The notes under the pieces: model-generated
Told to the model about the DNA's origin: nothing
Databases searched by the model: none
The model's input: only the letters and a program-made list of their open reading frames with translations
Program-made: the position numbers and the translations under genes
Assembly: GCA_013298625.1 (NCBI GenBank)
Contig: JAAFIF010000027.1
Location: forward strand, 1-64,000
Direction: 5' to 3'
Length of the DNA: 64,000 nucleotides
DNA from: Myxococcales bacterium
GTDB taxonomy: Bacteria > Myxococcota_A > Polyangia > Polyangiales > Ga0077539
Part shown: positions 9,469 through 17,560 of the stretch, piece after piece
Position numbering within the stretch: the first letter of the stretch is position 1
Layout: each line of letters begins with the position of its first letter

Positions 9469-11355
9469 TCAGCGGGTCTCGCGCCGGATGCACAGCACCA
9501 GCGTGACGATCACCAGCGTCATCGAGGCGTTGAAGTACACCCCCACCCGCGCGCGATCGACGCACATCGCCGCGACGCCCGCGAGCGCCGGCAGCGCGCT
9601 CCACACGAGCGAGCGCGCGACGAAGATCGCGAAGAGCAGCGTCATGCAGATCGCGATGGTCGTGTCGCCGATCAGCGTCGCCGCCGCGCCGGGCAACAGC
9701 ACGAACCCCGCGACGCGGTTGATCAAGATCGCCGCTGCCAGCGCGATCGACGATCGCAAGAGGCGAAGGTTCAGCTCCGAGCGCTTGAAGCGCCTCCATA
9801 CGACGGCGATGCCGGCCGTCGCCGCGGTCCACAGCAAGATCCAGACGATCAGCAACGACAGGTGCCGACGCCTCAGGTCGCTCTCGTTCGGCGGAAACAC
9901 CGCCCGCATCGCCGCCAACCCGAACCCCAACGACACGAACAGCCCGAGCACCATCGACCGTTCGCGCGACGACTGCTTCATGTCCATCGCCTGCGCGCGC
10001 TCGCGCTCGCGTCTGCGCTCTTCTTCGCGCGCCGCGACCTCGCGGGCGAGCGTCGGGTCTTCGGGCGTCATCTCTCCGAGCAGCGCGCGCGCCGCCTCGA
10101 CGTTGTCGAGCTTCAGCTCGCGCTCGCACAGCGCCCGCAGCATGCGCTGCATCCCCTCGCGCGCTTGAGGGTTGTCGCTCCAGCCCGCGAGGGCCTGCGC
10201 GTAGCCGAGCCGACACGACTGCTGCAACGCCGCGATCTTCGCTGGTTCTTGCGACGGCGCGACGAGCGCGACGAGCAGCTCGCTCAGCTGTCGATCGGCG
10301 CGCTCGCACACCGCGATGGACGCTCGGTGCGCTCGGTACCGTCGCAGCGCGTCGCGAAACTCACGCACGGACGGCGGGCGGTCCTCGCGCGCCCGTGCCA
10401 TCGCGCGTCGACAGAGCGCGCCCAGCGCCGATGGGACCTCCGTCGAATACTCGACGGGCGTCGAGGCGAAGGCGCGGGCGAGGGCGCTCTGCACCGTCGC
10501 GGCCTCGTGCGGCGGCGCGCCGGTGAGCACTTCGTGCAGCGTGGCTCCCAGCAAGTACACGTCCGTGCGCGGGTCGGGAACCTCTTGCGCGACCATCTCG
10601 GGCGCGAGATACGACGCGGTCCCCACCACGCCGATCGGCTCGTCCGCGCGGTGCCACGCGGGGTTGAACGCGACGCCCCAGTCGATCAAGTACACCTCGC
10701 CGTAGCGACCGAGCATCACGTTGGCGGGCTTGATGTCTCGGTGAACGATCCCTCGCGCGTGCGCGAGCTCGAGCGCGTTGCACAGCTGCGCGAGCACCTC
10801 GAGGTTGGCCTCGAGCGCGTCCACGCCAGCGAACAGCGGGCTCTCGCCGCGCAGCGGGTGCCCGGGGTCGTCGAGCACGCTCGCCCAGCTGACGCCCTCG
10901 ATGTTCTTCATCACCAGCAGCGGTCGGCCCCGCGCGTCGCGCCCCAGCGAGTGCACCGGCGGAATGTTCGGGTGCTCGAGCATCCCCGTCACCACCCCCT
11001 CGCGCACGATCGCCGCCGCGCTCGACGCGCGCTGATTCGCGGTCTTCACGGCCACCCTTCGCCGCAGCGATCGCTGCGACGCGAGCAGCACGCGGCCCAT
11101 CCCTCCCTCGCCCAGCAAGCCCATCGCCGCGAGGTCTCGACCTGCGCCAGAAGACGGCGTGGGCGACGACTCTGCATCGCGCGCCTCGCCCTCCATGTCC
11201 ATCGACGCGAGCGGAAGCTCGTCGACCTGGGGCGGGCCGAGCTCGCCGCGCGAGGGGGCTGCCTGCTCGTCGGGCAGCGCCATCGTCTCGGAGACCGCCG
11301 TCGACTCCGGCGACGCGTCGTCGACGATCGTGTTGCTCTGTGTCGGCTCGGACAT
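9469..11355 (-). CDS. Ser/Thr protein kinase with a multi-TM C-terminus
   Basis: 628 residues. An acidic N-tail (1-75) precedes a Hanks-type kinase domain: glycine loop LLGEGGMGRV at about 80-89, K104 in VAVK, HRDIKPANV with D207, and a metal-binding Asp in IDWG (D225; Trp replaces the usual Phe of DFG). After the kinase comes an Arg/Glu-rich coiled segment (about 440-480) and about six TM helices up to the C-terminus ending in a basic tail. The start was placed at MSEPT because the longer frame runs into the promoter region of the divergent gene at 11446. Probably a membrane-anchored signalling kinase; input unknown. Confidence 0.88.
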   Translation of the reverse strand: MSEPTQSNTIVDDASPESTAVSETMALPDEQAAPSRGELGPPQVDELPLASMDMEGEARDAESSPTPSSGAGRDLAAMGLLGEGGMGRVLLASQRSLRRRVAVKTANQRASSAAAIVREGVVTGMLEHPNIPPVHSLGRDARGRPLLVMKNIEGVSWASVLDDPGHPLRGESPLFAGVDALEANLEVLAQLCNALELAHARGIVHRDIKPANVMLGRYGEVYLIDWGVAFNPAWHRADEPIGVVGTASYLAPEMVAQEVPDPRTDVYLLGATLHEVLTGAPPHEAATVQSALARAFASTPVEYSTEVPSALGALCRRAMARAREDRPPSVREFRDALRRYRAHRASIAVCERADRQLSELLVALVAPSQEPAKIAALQQSCRLGYAQALAGWSDNPQAREGMQRMLRALCERELKLDNVEAARALLGEMTPEDPTLAREVAAREEERRRERERAQAMDMKQSSRERSMVLGLFVSLGFGLAAMRAVFPPNESDLRRRHLSLLIVWILLWTAATAGIAVVWRRFKRSELNLRLLRSSIALAAAILINRVAGFVLLPGAAATLIGDTTIAICMTLLFAIFVARSLVWSALPALAGVAAMCVDRARVGVYFNASMTLVIVTLVLCIRRETR

Positions 11356-11445
11356 CGCGCGCGCAACGTACCGCGATTGCGCCCCACGCACCGAGCGCTC
11401 AGCCCCGCCGCCGCGCTGCCAGCAACTGCGGTACGCTCGAACGCC

Positions 11446-11850
11446 ATGGAGCCGCTCGTCTCGTGCCACCGCTGCGCTCGTCACGTCCGCGCAACAGAGG
11501 GGCAGTGTCCTTTCTGCAACGCGGCGTTGCGTACCGCGCAAAGCCCCGCGCGCGCCCTCGTCCGCGCGGCGCTCGCCGTCGCCGTGAGCTCGACGGCGCT
11601 CGCTGGCTGCGAGCCGCTGTGCGCGCGCGTGACCGTGCCTGGCATGTGCGACGGCGTTCGTCGCGAGCCTCCGCCTCCGCCTCCGCCGTACGACCCGCCG
11701 GTCGATCGGGCGACGGTCCCTGCGTACGGGATCGCCCCGCCGATGATCGTCGACGTGGGCGACGGCTCGACGCTCGCGATCCCGATCAACCGCGGCAGCC
11801 CGCGGTACGGCGCTCCGCCCGCGCCGCGCGACGAGTGCGAGTGGGTCTGA
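11446..11850 (+). CDS. Small protein with N-terminal zinc ribbon and a hydrophobic, lipobox-like segment
   Basis: 134 residues. It begins with a CHRC...CPFC zinc-ribbon pair (about residues 8-26), then a basic/hydrophobic stretch ending ALAGCEPLC that resembles a TM helix or lipobox, then a run of seven prolines and a Pro/Gly-rich tail. A cytosolic zinc ribbon tethered to the membrane is a recurrent layout in myxobacteria, but the role is unknown. It is divergent from the kinase gene across 90 bp and may share its regulatory region. Confidence 0.65.
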   Translation: MEPLVSCHRCARHVRATEGQCPFCNAALRTAQSPARALVRAALAVAVSSTALAGCEPLCARVTVPGMCDGVRREPPPPPPPYDPPVDRATVPAYGIAPPMIVDVGDGSTLAIPINRGSPRYGAPPAPRDECEWV

Positions 11851-11856
11851 TCGCGC

Positions 11857-12312
11857 TCAGAGCTTCGCCTTGAAGTCAGCCAGCGAGCGCCTGCGATACA
11901 TCGGAAGCTCGCGCCGCACGGCCTCTTCGAAGCGCGCCGGGTCCGAGAACACCTCGAGCGGGTGCCGCGTCACCAGCTGATAGAGCGAGAGGCTCATCTC
12001 GGTGAGCTTGGTGCGAAACAAGATGAGCATCACGGGCATGGTCGCGCGCCGCTGCGCCCACTCCGAGGCCACTTCTGCCGCGCGCGCGCCGAGGGCTCGC
12101 ACCTCCGACAGGTCCGACGCGCACCAGCGAAGCCCCTCTCCAAACTGGTCGTCGACCCAGCGGAGCTGCGCGCGCACGAGCTCTTCGCTCACGACGCCGT
12201 GCACCGATGCGACGTAGCGGTCGGCGCTGACGCGACAGAGCCACGCGAGCCCCGAGCCCTCCTCGAACACCACCCCGTCGCTCGAAGGGGCTGGTCGCTG
12301 ACGCACTCCCAT
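11857..12312 (-). CDS. Conserved hypothetical protein, possibly STAS-like
   Basis: 151 residues, no signal peptide or TM. The pattern of strands and helices around CASDLSEVRALGARAAEVA and VMLILFRT resembles the STAS/SpoIIAA-like single-domain proteins common in myxobacteria; this is a fold guess from sequence texture only. It lies 40 bp downstream of the RlmI-like gene on the same strand and is probably the last gene of that operon. Confidence 0.6.
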   Translation of the reverse strand: MGVRQRPAPSSDGVVFEEGSGLAWLCRVSADRYVASVHGVVSEELVRAQLRWVDDQFGEGLRWCASDLSEVRALGARAAEVASEWAQRRATMPVMLILFRTKLTEMSLSLYQLVTRHPLEVFSDPARFEEAVRRELPMYRRRSLADFKAKL

Positions 12313-12352
12313 GGGCAGCGATCGTACACGAAGGCGCTTGGTCCGCGCGGGC

Positions 12353-13555
12353 TCAGAGCACCCGATACAAGTCCGCTTTCAAGTAGTCCCCCTCGGAGAA
12401 CGCAGGGATGCGCGGGTGATCCGCGGGCGCTCCCTTCGCTTCGAGCAGCTGCAAGCTGCGCCGAGCCTTGCGCGCGGACTCCTGCACGCTCTCGGCGAAC
12501 ATCGCCCGCGTCACGTGGCTCGAGCACGAGCCCGCGAGGTAGAAGCCGCCCGGCGCCACCAACGCGAGCGAGGCCGCGTGCAGCGCGCGGTACGCCTCCA
12601 TCGCTTTGGGCACGCTCGATGCGCGCGGCGCGAAGCTCGGCGGATCGGCGATCACCAGGTCGAAGCGCAAGCGGCTCTTCGCGAGGTTGGCCAGGTGCTT
12701 CCACACGTCGTCGCAGATCGCGCGGTGCGCGCTGGGGTCGAGCCCGTTGGCCAGCCAGCTCTCTTCGGCCAGCTCGATCGCGCCGCGCGCGATGTCGACG
12801 GTCTCGACCATGCGCGCTCCGCCGAGCCCCGCTGCCACTGAGAATCCCCCCGTGTACGCGTACAGGTTGAGCACGCGCAGGCCCTTCGCGATCCCGCGGA
12901 CCATCCTCCGCGCCTCGCGTTGATCGAGAAAGAGCCCCGTTTTCTGGCCGAGCATCACGTCGCCGACCAGGGCCATCCCGTGCTCGCGGACGGTCACGCG
13001 CGTGCGGTCGAGCGCGCCCCAGACGAGCTCTGCTTTCGCCTGGGATTTGTCCGGTGATGGCTCTTCTTCGCCCGTGTTCGACCCGCGCGCGAGCAGCGTC
13101 TGCACGCCGCGCGCGCGAAGGATCGGCTCGAGCAGCCGGGCGAAGCGGTCGCGCCACGCGAAGGCCCCGGCGCCGTCGGTCTTGAGCACGGCGAGCGAGG
13201 CGTACACGTCGACGACGAAGCCCGGGAGCCGATCGCCCTCGCCGTGGATCAAGCGATACGCGTCGGTGCCTTCGGGCACGACCGCGTCGCGCAGCTGGCA
13301 AGCGTCTTCGATGCGCGCGCGCAACAGCGGCTCGCTGAGCGCTTCGTCGCGCGTGGTGAACACGCGCACGGCGATCACGCCGTCGTCCGAGAGCCCGCGC
13401 GCCACGAAGGCGCCCTTGGCGTCGGTCACGGTGACGACGGACCCCGCCGGCGCCGTCCCCTTCACGGCGTCGCGGTAGATCCAGGGATGTCCGTCGCGCA
13501 GGGCTCTTTCGAGCGGACGGACGAGGGTGAGTCTCGCGTCAGAGATGTCTGTCAA
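12353..13555 (-). CDS. rlmI: RlmI-like class I rRNA (cytosine-C5)-methyltransferase
   Basis: 400 residues, close to the roughly 396 of E. coli RlmI. An N-terminal PUA domain (HPWIYRDAV) is followed by an EEHGM-like strand (REHGMALVGDVMLGQKTGLFLDQR) and a Rossmann SAM domain with motif I LNLYAYTGGFSVAA and motif IV ADPPSF; GSCSSHV aligns with the conserved FSCS region. RlmI methylates C1962 of 23S rRNA in E. coli; this protein may modify the equivalent site. The start is TTG, overlapping the upstream TGA by 4 bp (TTGA), which implies coupling to the copper monooxygenase gene. The pairing of a housekeeping RNA enzyme with a secreted oxygenase is probably just operon packing. Confidence 0.87.
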   Translation of the reverse strand: MTDISDARLTLVRPLERALRDGHPWIYRDAVKGTAPAGSVVTVTDAKGAFVARGLSDDGVIAVRVFTTRDEALSEPLLRARIEDACQLRDAVVPEGTDAYRLIHGEGDRLPGFVVDVYASLAVLKTDGAGAFAWRDRFARLLEPILRARGVQTLLARGSNTGEEEPSPDKSQAKAELVWGALDRTRVTVREHGMALVGDVMLGQKTGLFLDQREARRMVRGIAKGLRVLNLYAYTGGFSVAAGLGGARMVETVDIARGAIELAEESWLANGLDPSAHRAICDDVWKHLANLAKSRLRFDLVIADPPSFAPRASSVPKAMEAYRALHAASLALVAPGGFYLAGSCSSHVTRAMFAESVQESARKARRSLQLLEAKGAPADHPRIPAFSEGDYLKADLYRVL

Positions 13556-15024
13556 AGCGAGACGTAGTAATAGTTCAAGCACATCTCGTCGTCGCTGCCT
13601 TCGCCCCAGGTGAGGGTGCGAGGCGCGACTTGCATGCCGTCGACGAAGGGCTGGTTCTCGGGCCGGTTGTCCCAGACGCACGTGGTGCGGAGGGTGTCGG
13701 CGTTGGTTCCAGCGGCGGCGCGGTAGGCGCTGCGGAAGAAGTAGTTCTGCTGCCAGTGAAAGTCCCAGCGCGGGACGTCCGCGAGGCAGTTGGTCGTGCC
13801 CGACGAGGTGATCGCCTCGACGCGAATCGAGTATCCGCGCTGGTGCATGTGCGGAAACACGCCGTGAATCCGCGCCGGGATCGGCAGCGGGTTGCGGGTG
13901 CTCGAGACGGCCGTCGAGCGCGGATCCATCGGACCTGCGCCCGCCGGAACGCTGAAGCTCGAGTTCGGCTGCGGCAACCACAGCGCTTGCTGCGTCGCGC
14001 CCGGCGCGCCCAAGAAGAGCTCGACGCGCGTGCGGTCCGTCATGCCCATGGTCGAGGGCGCGAGGTTGTAGTGCACCTGCATCACGAGACGGTTGCCGGG
14101 CTTCAAGCGAATGCCCGTGCCCGCAGGCATGTAGCCGTCGACGCCGCCCGGCGCCCAGCCTGCGACCTGCTGCATGTCCATGTCGACGAGGTCGCCGCCC
14201 GTCCCTGCGCGGACGTTGGCGTCCACGCCAGGGCCGCCGTAGCACGTGTAGCCAGGGCCAGGCTCTGCGTCATCCAAGCGCTGAAGCGCCGCGAGTCCGC
14301 CCGCGCGGACCTCGAACAGCAACATGTGGTGCACGATGCGCGCGTTGCCCGGAACCACTCGCACGCCCACCACATCGCGCGACGCCGTGAGCCCTGGGTC
14401 CACGATGAAGCAGTGGTAGTCGTCGGTCCGTCGCTGGTTCGGCAGATAGTCCGCCGACGGCTGAACGATCACGTCGCCCGGCGTCGCGGGCAACGGCATC
14501 GTGGTGTTGGGCCTCGCGGCAGCAGGGCGAAAGTCCGCCATGTTGCCTTCGGGCGCGCCCGCCGCGTCCCACGCGACGAACTTCGCGATCTCGACGTCCG
14601 TGAGCGCGCGCGAGTCGAGCAGCGTGCGGCAGCCCTCGCGCGCTTGCCACGGCGGCATCGTGCGGCTCTGCACCGAGTTGGCCATCACGCGCGAGAGCGG
14701 TCGCGCCTGCGCGTACGTGCTGAGCTCGAACGGCCCGATTCCGCCCGTGCGGTGGCAGTTGTTGCAGGTCTGATCGACGAGGGGCTTGATGTCTCGCCAC
14801 CAGGTAGGGGCTTCGCTCGGGCCGCCGTCGGCCGCGGGCGTCGAAGAGTCCTCTGGCGACTGGGCGTCCGAGGGGGGCGCTGCGTCGCTCGTTGGGGTGG
14901 ATGCGTCTGGCTGCGGCGCAGCCTGGTCAGCAGCGGCGTCGGGTGCCGGCTGCTGCATTGGCGTTCCGCATGCGGCGGCCGCCAACGAGAGCGCAAAAAC
15001 AATCGCAAGGCGCGGTGTTTTCAT
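13552..15024 (-). CDS. Copper type II (PHM/DBM-like) monooxygenase lipoprotein with a c-type haem motif
   Basis: 490 residues. Lipobox LAAAAC (Cys19), then an Asp/Ala/Pro-rich tether (20-75). A CNNCH haem-c motif (87-91) with RTMPPW near 121-126 offering a possible axial Met precedes the two-domain copper oxygenase. Every canonical ligand is visible: HH at 232-233 and H318 for CuA/CuH, HMH at 392-394 and M481 in DEMC for CuB/CuM. The eukaryotic relatives hydroxylate peptidylglycine or dopamine using ascorbate; here the haem domain could supply electrons instead, which is inference. The substrate is unknown. Likely exported and lipid-anchored. First gene of the operon with the RlmI-like gene. 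Confidence 0.88.
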   Translation of the reverse strand: MKTPRLAIVFALSLAAAACGTPMQQPAPDAAADQAAPQPDASTPTSDAAPPSDAQSPEDSSTPAADGGPSEAPTWWRDIKPLVDQTCNNCHRTGGIGPFELSTYAQARPLSRVMANSVQSRTMPPWQAREGCRTLLDSRALTDVEIAKFVAWDAAGAPEGNMADFRPAAARPNTTMPLPATPGDVIVQPSADYLPNQRRTDDYHCFIVDPGLTASRDVVGVRVVPGNARIVHHMLLFEVRAGGLAALQRLDDAEPGPGYTCYGGPGVDANVRAGTGGDLVDMDMQQVAGWAPGGVDGYMPAGTGIRLKPGNRLVMQVHYNLAPSTMGMTDRTRVELFLGAPGATQQALWLPQPNSSFSVPAGAGPMDPRSTAVSSTRNPLPIPARIHGVFPHMHQRGYSIRVEAITSSGTTNCLADVPRWDFHWQQNYFFRSAYRAAAGTNADTLRTTCVWDNRPENQPFVDGMQVAPRTLTWGEGSDDEMCLNYYYVSL

Positions 15025-15087
15025 GGGTGGGGTCCGGGGGTGCGACAATTATACGCAGGTTGCGCGGGGCCACGCACCCGTTGCGCG

Positions 15088-15954
15088 TCACTTCTCTCGC
15101 AGCGCCTGCGCGCGAAAATCATCGTAGTCCGCTGGGCGAACCCACAGCGCCCGCAGCTTGTCGCGCACGCGCCGAAACTGCACCACGTCCCTGGCGATCG
15201 CGACCCATTCGTGCATCGCCACCCACAGCGGGTTGGTCGACCCCAGCGGGTGCACCAGCCCGTACTCGACCGGCTCGTCAGCGTCCTCGGGGGCGAACGT
15301 CCCTAGAATTCTGTCCCACACAATCAAGATTCCGCCGTAGTTCTTGTCGAGGTAGCGGTCGTTGCGCCCGTGGTGCACCCTGTGGTGCGACGGCGTGTTG
15401 AACAGCCACTCGAACCACCGCGGCATGCGCACGATCAGCTCGGTGTGGATCCAGTATTGGTAGAGCAAGCTCACGCCCATCTGAAAGTAGACCCACTCCG
15501 GCGCGAACCCGATCCACGCGAGCGGGACCCACATGATCCACGTCGCGCTGAGCGGCGCCGTCCACGTTTGCCGCAGCGCCGTCCCGAGGTTGTACCGCTC
15601 GGACGAGTGGTGATTGACGTGCGAAGCCCACCAGAACCGCCGCTCGTGCGACAGGCGATGCAGCCAGTAGTACGCGAAGTCTTCGCCTGCGAAGAGCAAG
15701 AGGTAGGTCAGCGGCGTGACCTCGATCGTGCTCAGGCGGTGCGCGTAGGCGAAGTTCATCAGCCCGTGAAAGAGCGGCGCGACGATCGCCCCCGCCACGA
15801 GGCTGCCCACGCCCATGCACATCGACGCGAACCAGTCGCGCTTCTCGTACTGCGCCGCTGAGCGCGTTCGCGCCCGGGACAGCAGCCACGCCTCCGCGAG
15901 CATCGTCAGCAAGAACAACGGAATCGCGTACGGAACAGGGTAGGGCGGCGCCAT
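15088..15954 (-). CDS. Sterol desaturase / fatty acid hydroxylase family di-iron membrane enzyme
   Basis: 288 residues with several TM segments and the three histidine boxes of the family: HRLSH (99-103), HVNHH (112-116) and HRVHH (191-195), with a WIH/GRND surround. The family uses a di-iron centre and O2 to hydroxylate or desaturate sterols, fatty acids or related lipids; the substrate here cannot be told. The ATG is chosen because GAGAGG sits 6 bases upstream; the longer frame crosses the divergent gene at 16001. It is on the same strand as the copper monooxygenase, 63 bp upstream of it. Confidence 0.9.
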   Translation of the reverse strand: MAPPYPVPYAIPLFLLTMLAEAWLLSRARTRSAAQYEKRDWFASMCMGVGSLVAGAIVAPLFHGLMNFAYAHRLSTIEVTPLTYLLLFAGEDFAYYWLHRLSHERRFWWASHVNHHSSERYNLGTALRQTWTAPLSATWIMWVPLAWIGFAPEWVYFQMGVSLLYQYWIHTELIVRMPRWFEWLFNTPSHHRVHHGRNDRYLDKNYGGILIVWDRILGTFAPEDADEPVEYGLVHPLGSTNPLWVAMHEWVAIARDVVQFRRVRDKLRALWVRPADYDDFRAQALREK

Positions 15955-16000
15955 CGAAGTCCTCTCGGAGCGCGTTCGTTCGCTGCTATCCTCGAAGCGT

Positions 16001-16984
16001 ATGCGAACTTCGCCCTGGCTGCTTTCTCTTTCACTGCTCGCCAGCTGCGCGCTGCCCCACGCGAGCGCGCCCGAGCTCGACGCCGCGATGGCCGACCGCC
16101 AGTCGGACATCACCTTGGTCGACGCAGCGGACCGCGTCGAGCCCACGGACGCGGACGTGATGCTCGCGGACGTGCTCGACGCGAGCCCTGACGCCGATGC
16201 GACCATCGTTGAGGCCGGGGCAGACGCGCTCGACGCGAGCTCCGACGCCGATGCTTCAGCGATGGACGCGGACGCTGCGCTCGACGCGCTTCCGGACGCG
16301 TTGCCTGATGCGTTGCCCGACGCGCTGCCCGACGCGTTGCCCGATGCGCTTCCCGACGCGTTGCCCGATGCGTTGCCCGATGCGTTGCCCGATGCGTTGC
16401 CCGACGCGCTTCCCGATGCGGTGCCCGATGCGCTTCCCGACGCGCCTGTGCGCTATCGGCTCGGTACGCCCGTGGCCCTGTCGTGGCAGTCGACGTTCTC
16501 CGACGGTGCGAGATCGACCAACGTCCGCTGCCCAGCCAACACCATCATGGTCGGCGCCGACACGTGGAAGACCGGGACGACCACGGTGCTCAACGGCTAC
16601 GCGCTCGCGTGCGCGACGTTCAACAACAACGGGACGCTCGGCGCTTCGAGCAACACCAGCCGCTTCGGCGACAACATTGGAACCATGCGTGCTCCTCGCT
16701 GCGGCACCGCGCAGGTCGCCGTGGCGAACGCCGTGCGCAACGGCTCTGTCATCGATGACGTCTTGTTCGACTGCGTGACGCTCGCTGCGCTGCTGCCGCC
16801 TGGTCGCATCGAGAGCGTCCAGAGCACGCAGCGCTTCACCAACGAAAACGGCGGCTCGCTCGCGCCGCAGCGCTGCCCCGGCGGCTCTGTCCTGGTCGGC
16901 CTCGACGGCGTCGAGCGCGACTTCGGCTTCGGCAACCGCGTGGGCAACGTCCGTCCCGTCTGCGCGCCGATCGAGACGTTCTGA
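16001..16984 (+). CDS. Lipoprotein with Asp/Ala tether, 13-unit DALP repeat and Cys-rich domain
   Basis: 327 residues. Signal peptide with lipobox LLASC (Cys16), then an acidic Ala/Asp-rich region (25-94) leading into 13 tandem tetrapeptides (DALP, one DAVP) at residues 95-146, each encoded by a 12-bp unit. The remaining 180 residues form an exported domain in which the pattern RCPxxxxxVGxD recurs (around 175 and 285) and pairs with later Cys residues, suggesting internal beta repeats with disulfides. The repeat is probably a flexible spacer between the lipid anchor and the folded domain. No enzyme motif is visible. Confidence 0.8.
   Translation: MRTSPWLLSLSLLASCALPHASAPELDAAMADRQSDITLVDAADRVEPTDADVMLADVLDASPDADATIVEAGADALDASSDADASAMDADAALDALPDALPDALPDALPDALPDALPDALPDALPDALPDALPDALPDAVPDALPDAPVRYRLGTPVALSWQSTFSDGARSTNVRCPANTIMVGADTWKTGTTTVLNGYALACATFNNNGTLGASSNTSRFGDNIGTMRAPRCGTAQVAVANAVRNGSVIDDVLFDCVTLAALLPPGRIESVQSTQRFTNENGGSLAPQRCPGGSVLVGLDGVERDFGFGNRVGNVRPVCAPIETF
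16283..16447 (+). repeat. 12-bp coding minisatellite (13 units plus a partial one)
   Basis: In-frame units of consensus GAYGCGYTKCCC encode Asp-Ala-Leu-Pro. Units differ at the third base of Asp, at the Leu codon (CTT, CTG or TTG) and at one Pro, with a single GTG (Val) in unit 12. The last partial unit reads GACGCGCCT. The near-identity suggests recent slippage expansion, so copy number may vary between strains. Confidence 0.9.
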
Positions 16985-16993
16985 TCGCTGCTT

Positions 16994-17039
16994 CGATTGT
17001 TCTGTGATCACATACAATCGACTATCGAAAGTATCGATT
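16994..17039. promoter_or_regulatory. AT-rich palindrome cluster with a TGTGATCACA core
   Basis: In the 114-bp gap before the lipoprotein/ferritin pair, CGATTGT (16994-17000) and its complement ACAATCG (17014-17020) flank the palindrome TGTGATCACA (17003-17012). A second overlapping pair, AATCGA (17017-17022) and TCGATT (17034-17039), follows. TGTGA/TCACA halves recall CRP-family sites, although the spacing is shorter than the E. coli consensus (N6 between halves). It could also be part of the terminator of the upstream gene. Confidence 0.45.
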
Positions 17040-17098
17040 CCGTTTAGAGAATTCCGTGGCCATCCTCCCAACAACACTCACACACGAGGTTGTTCACG

Positions 17099-17560
17099 AT
17101 GGCATCGAAGCTCTTTCAAACGCTGGTGGTCTCGAGCTCTCTGTTGTTGAGCTCTGGCTGCGCCGCCGTGGTCCGCGCCGACGAACCCGACGCTGAATCC
17201 GACGTGGCGCTCGCGGACGCGTCGAGCAGCGATCGCGCGCTGAGCGCCCCGGACGCGAGCGCGCAACCGGACGCGAGCGCCATGGACGCCACGGTCCGCG
17301 ACAGCGGCGCGCTCGTCGATGCATCGCACCGCGACGCGCGTCGCCGCGAGGCGGGGTGGCCCACGACCAAGGGCTCCTTCTGCGAGTTTCCTGAGGTGGG
17401 GCCGAGCTTCTGCTGCAGCACGACCGGCAACGGATGGGAGCATGGCACTGGCTGCTGCATCCCCGACCCCGACGACGATCAACGCTGCGTCGCCTGCGTC
17501 TTGGATCCCGAAACCCGCACGTGCGACCCCAACGCCGTCGACGCCGCGGTGTCGCCATGA
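17099..17560 (+). CDS. Cys-rich Asp/Ala lipoprotein
   Basis: 153 residues. Signal peptide with lipobox LSSGC (Cys21), then an Asp/Ala/Ser tether and a C-terminal Cys-rich domain (FCEFP, FCCS, CC, CVAC, TC), likely disulfide-bonded. The ATG follows a GAGG about 10 bases upstream. The stop overlaps the ATG of the ferritin-like gene (ATGA), so the two are translationally coupled and probably work together; a lipoprotein paired with a soluble ferritin-like protein is unusual. Function unknown. Confidence 0.75.
   Translation: MASKLFQTLVVSSSLLLSSGCAAVVRADEPDAESDVALADASSSDRALSAPDASAQPDASAMDATVRDSGALVDASHRDARRREAGWPTTKGSFCEFPEVGPSFCCSTTGNGWEHGTGCCIPDPDDDQRCVACVLDPETRTCDPNAVDAAVSP

Noticed and set aside
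16283..16447. CRISPR-like tandem repeats
   Set aside because: Units are 12 bp, contiguous without spacers and encode a protein repeat.
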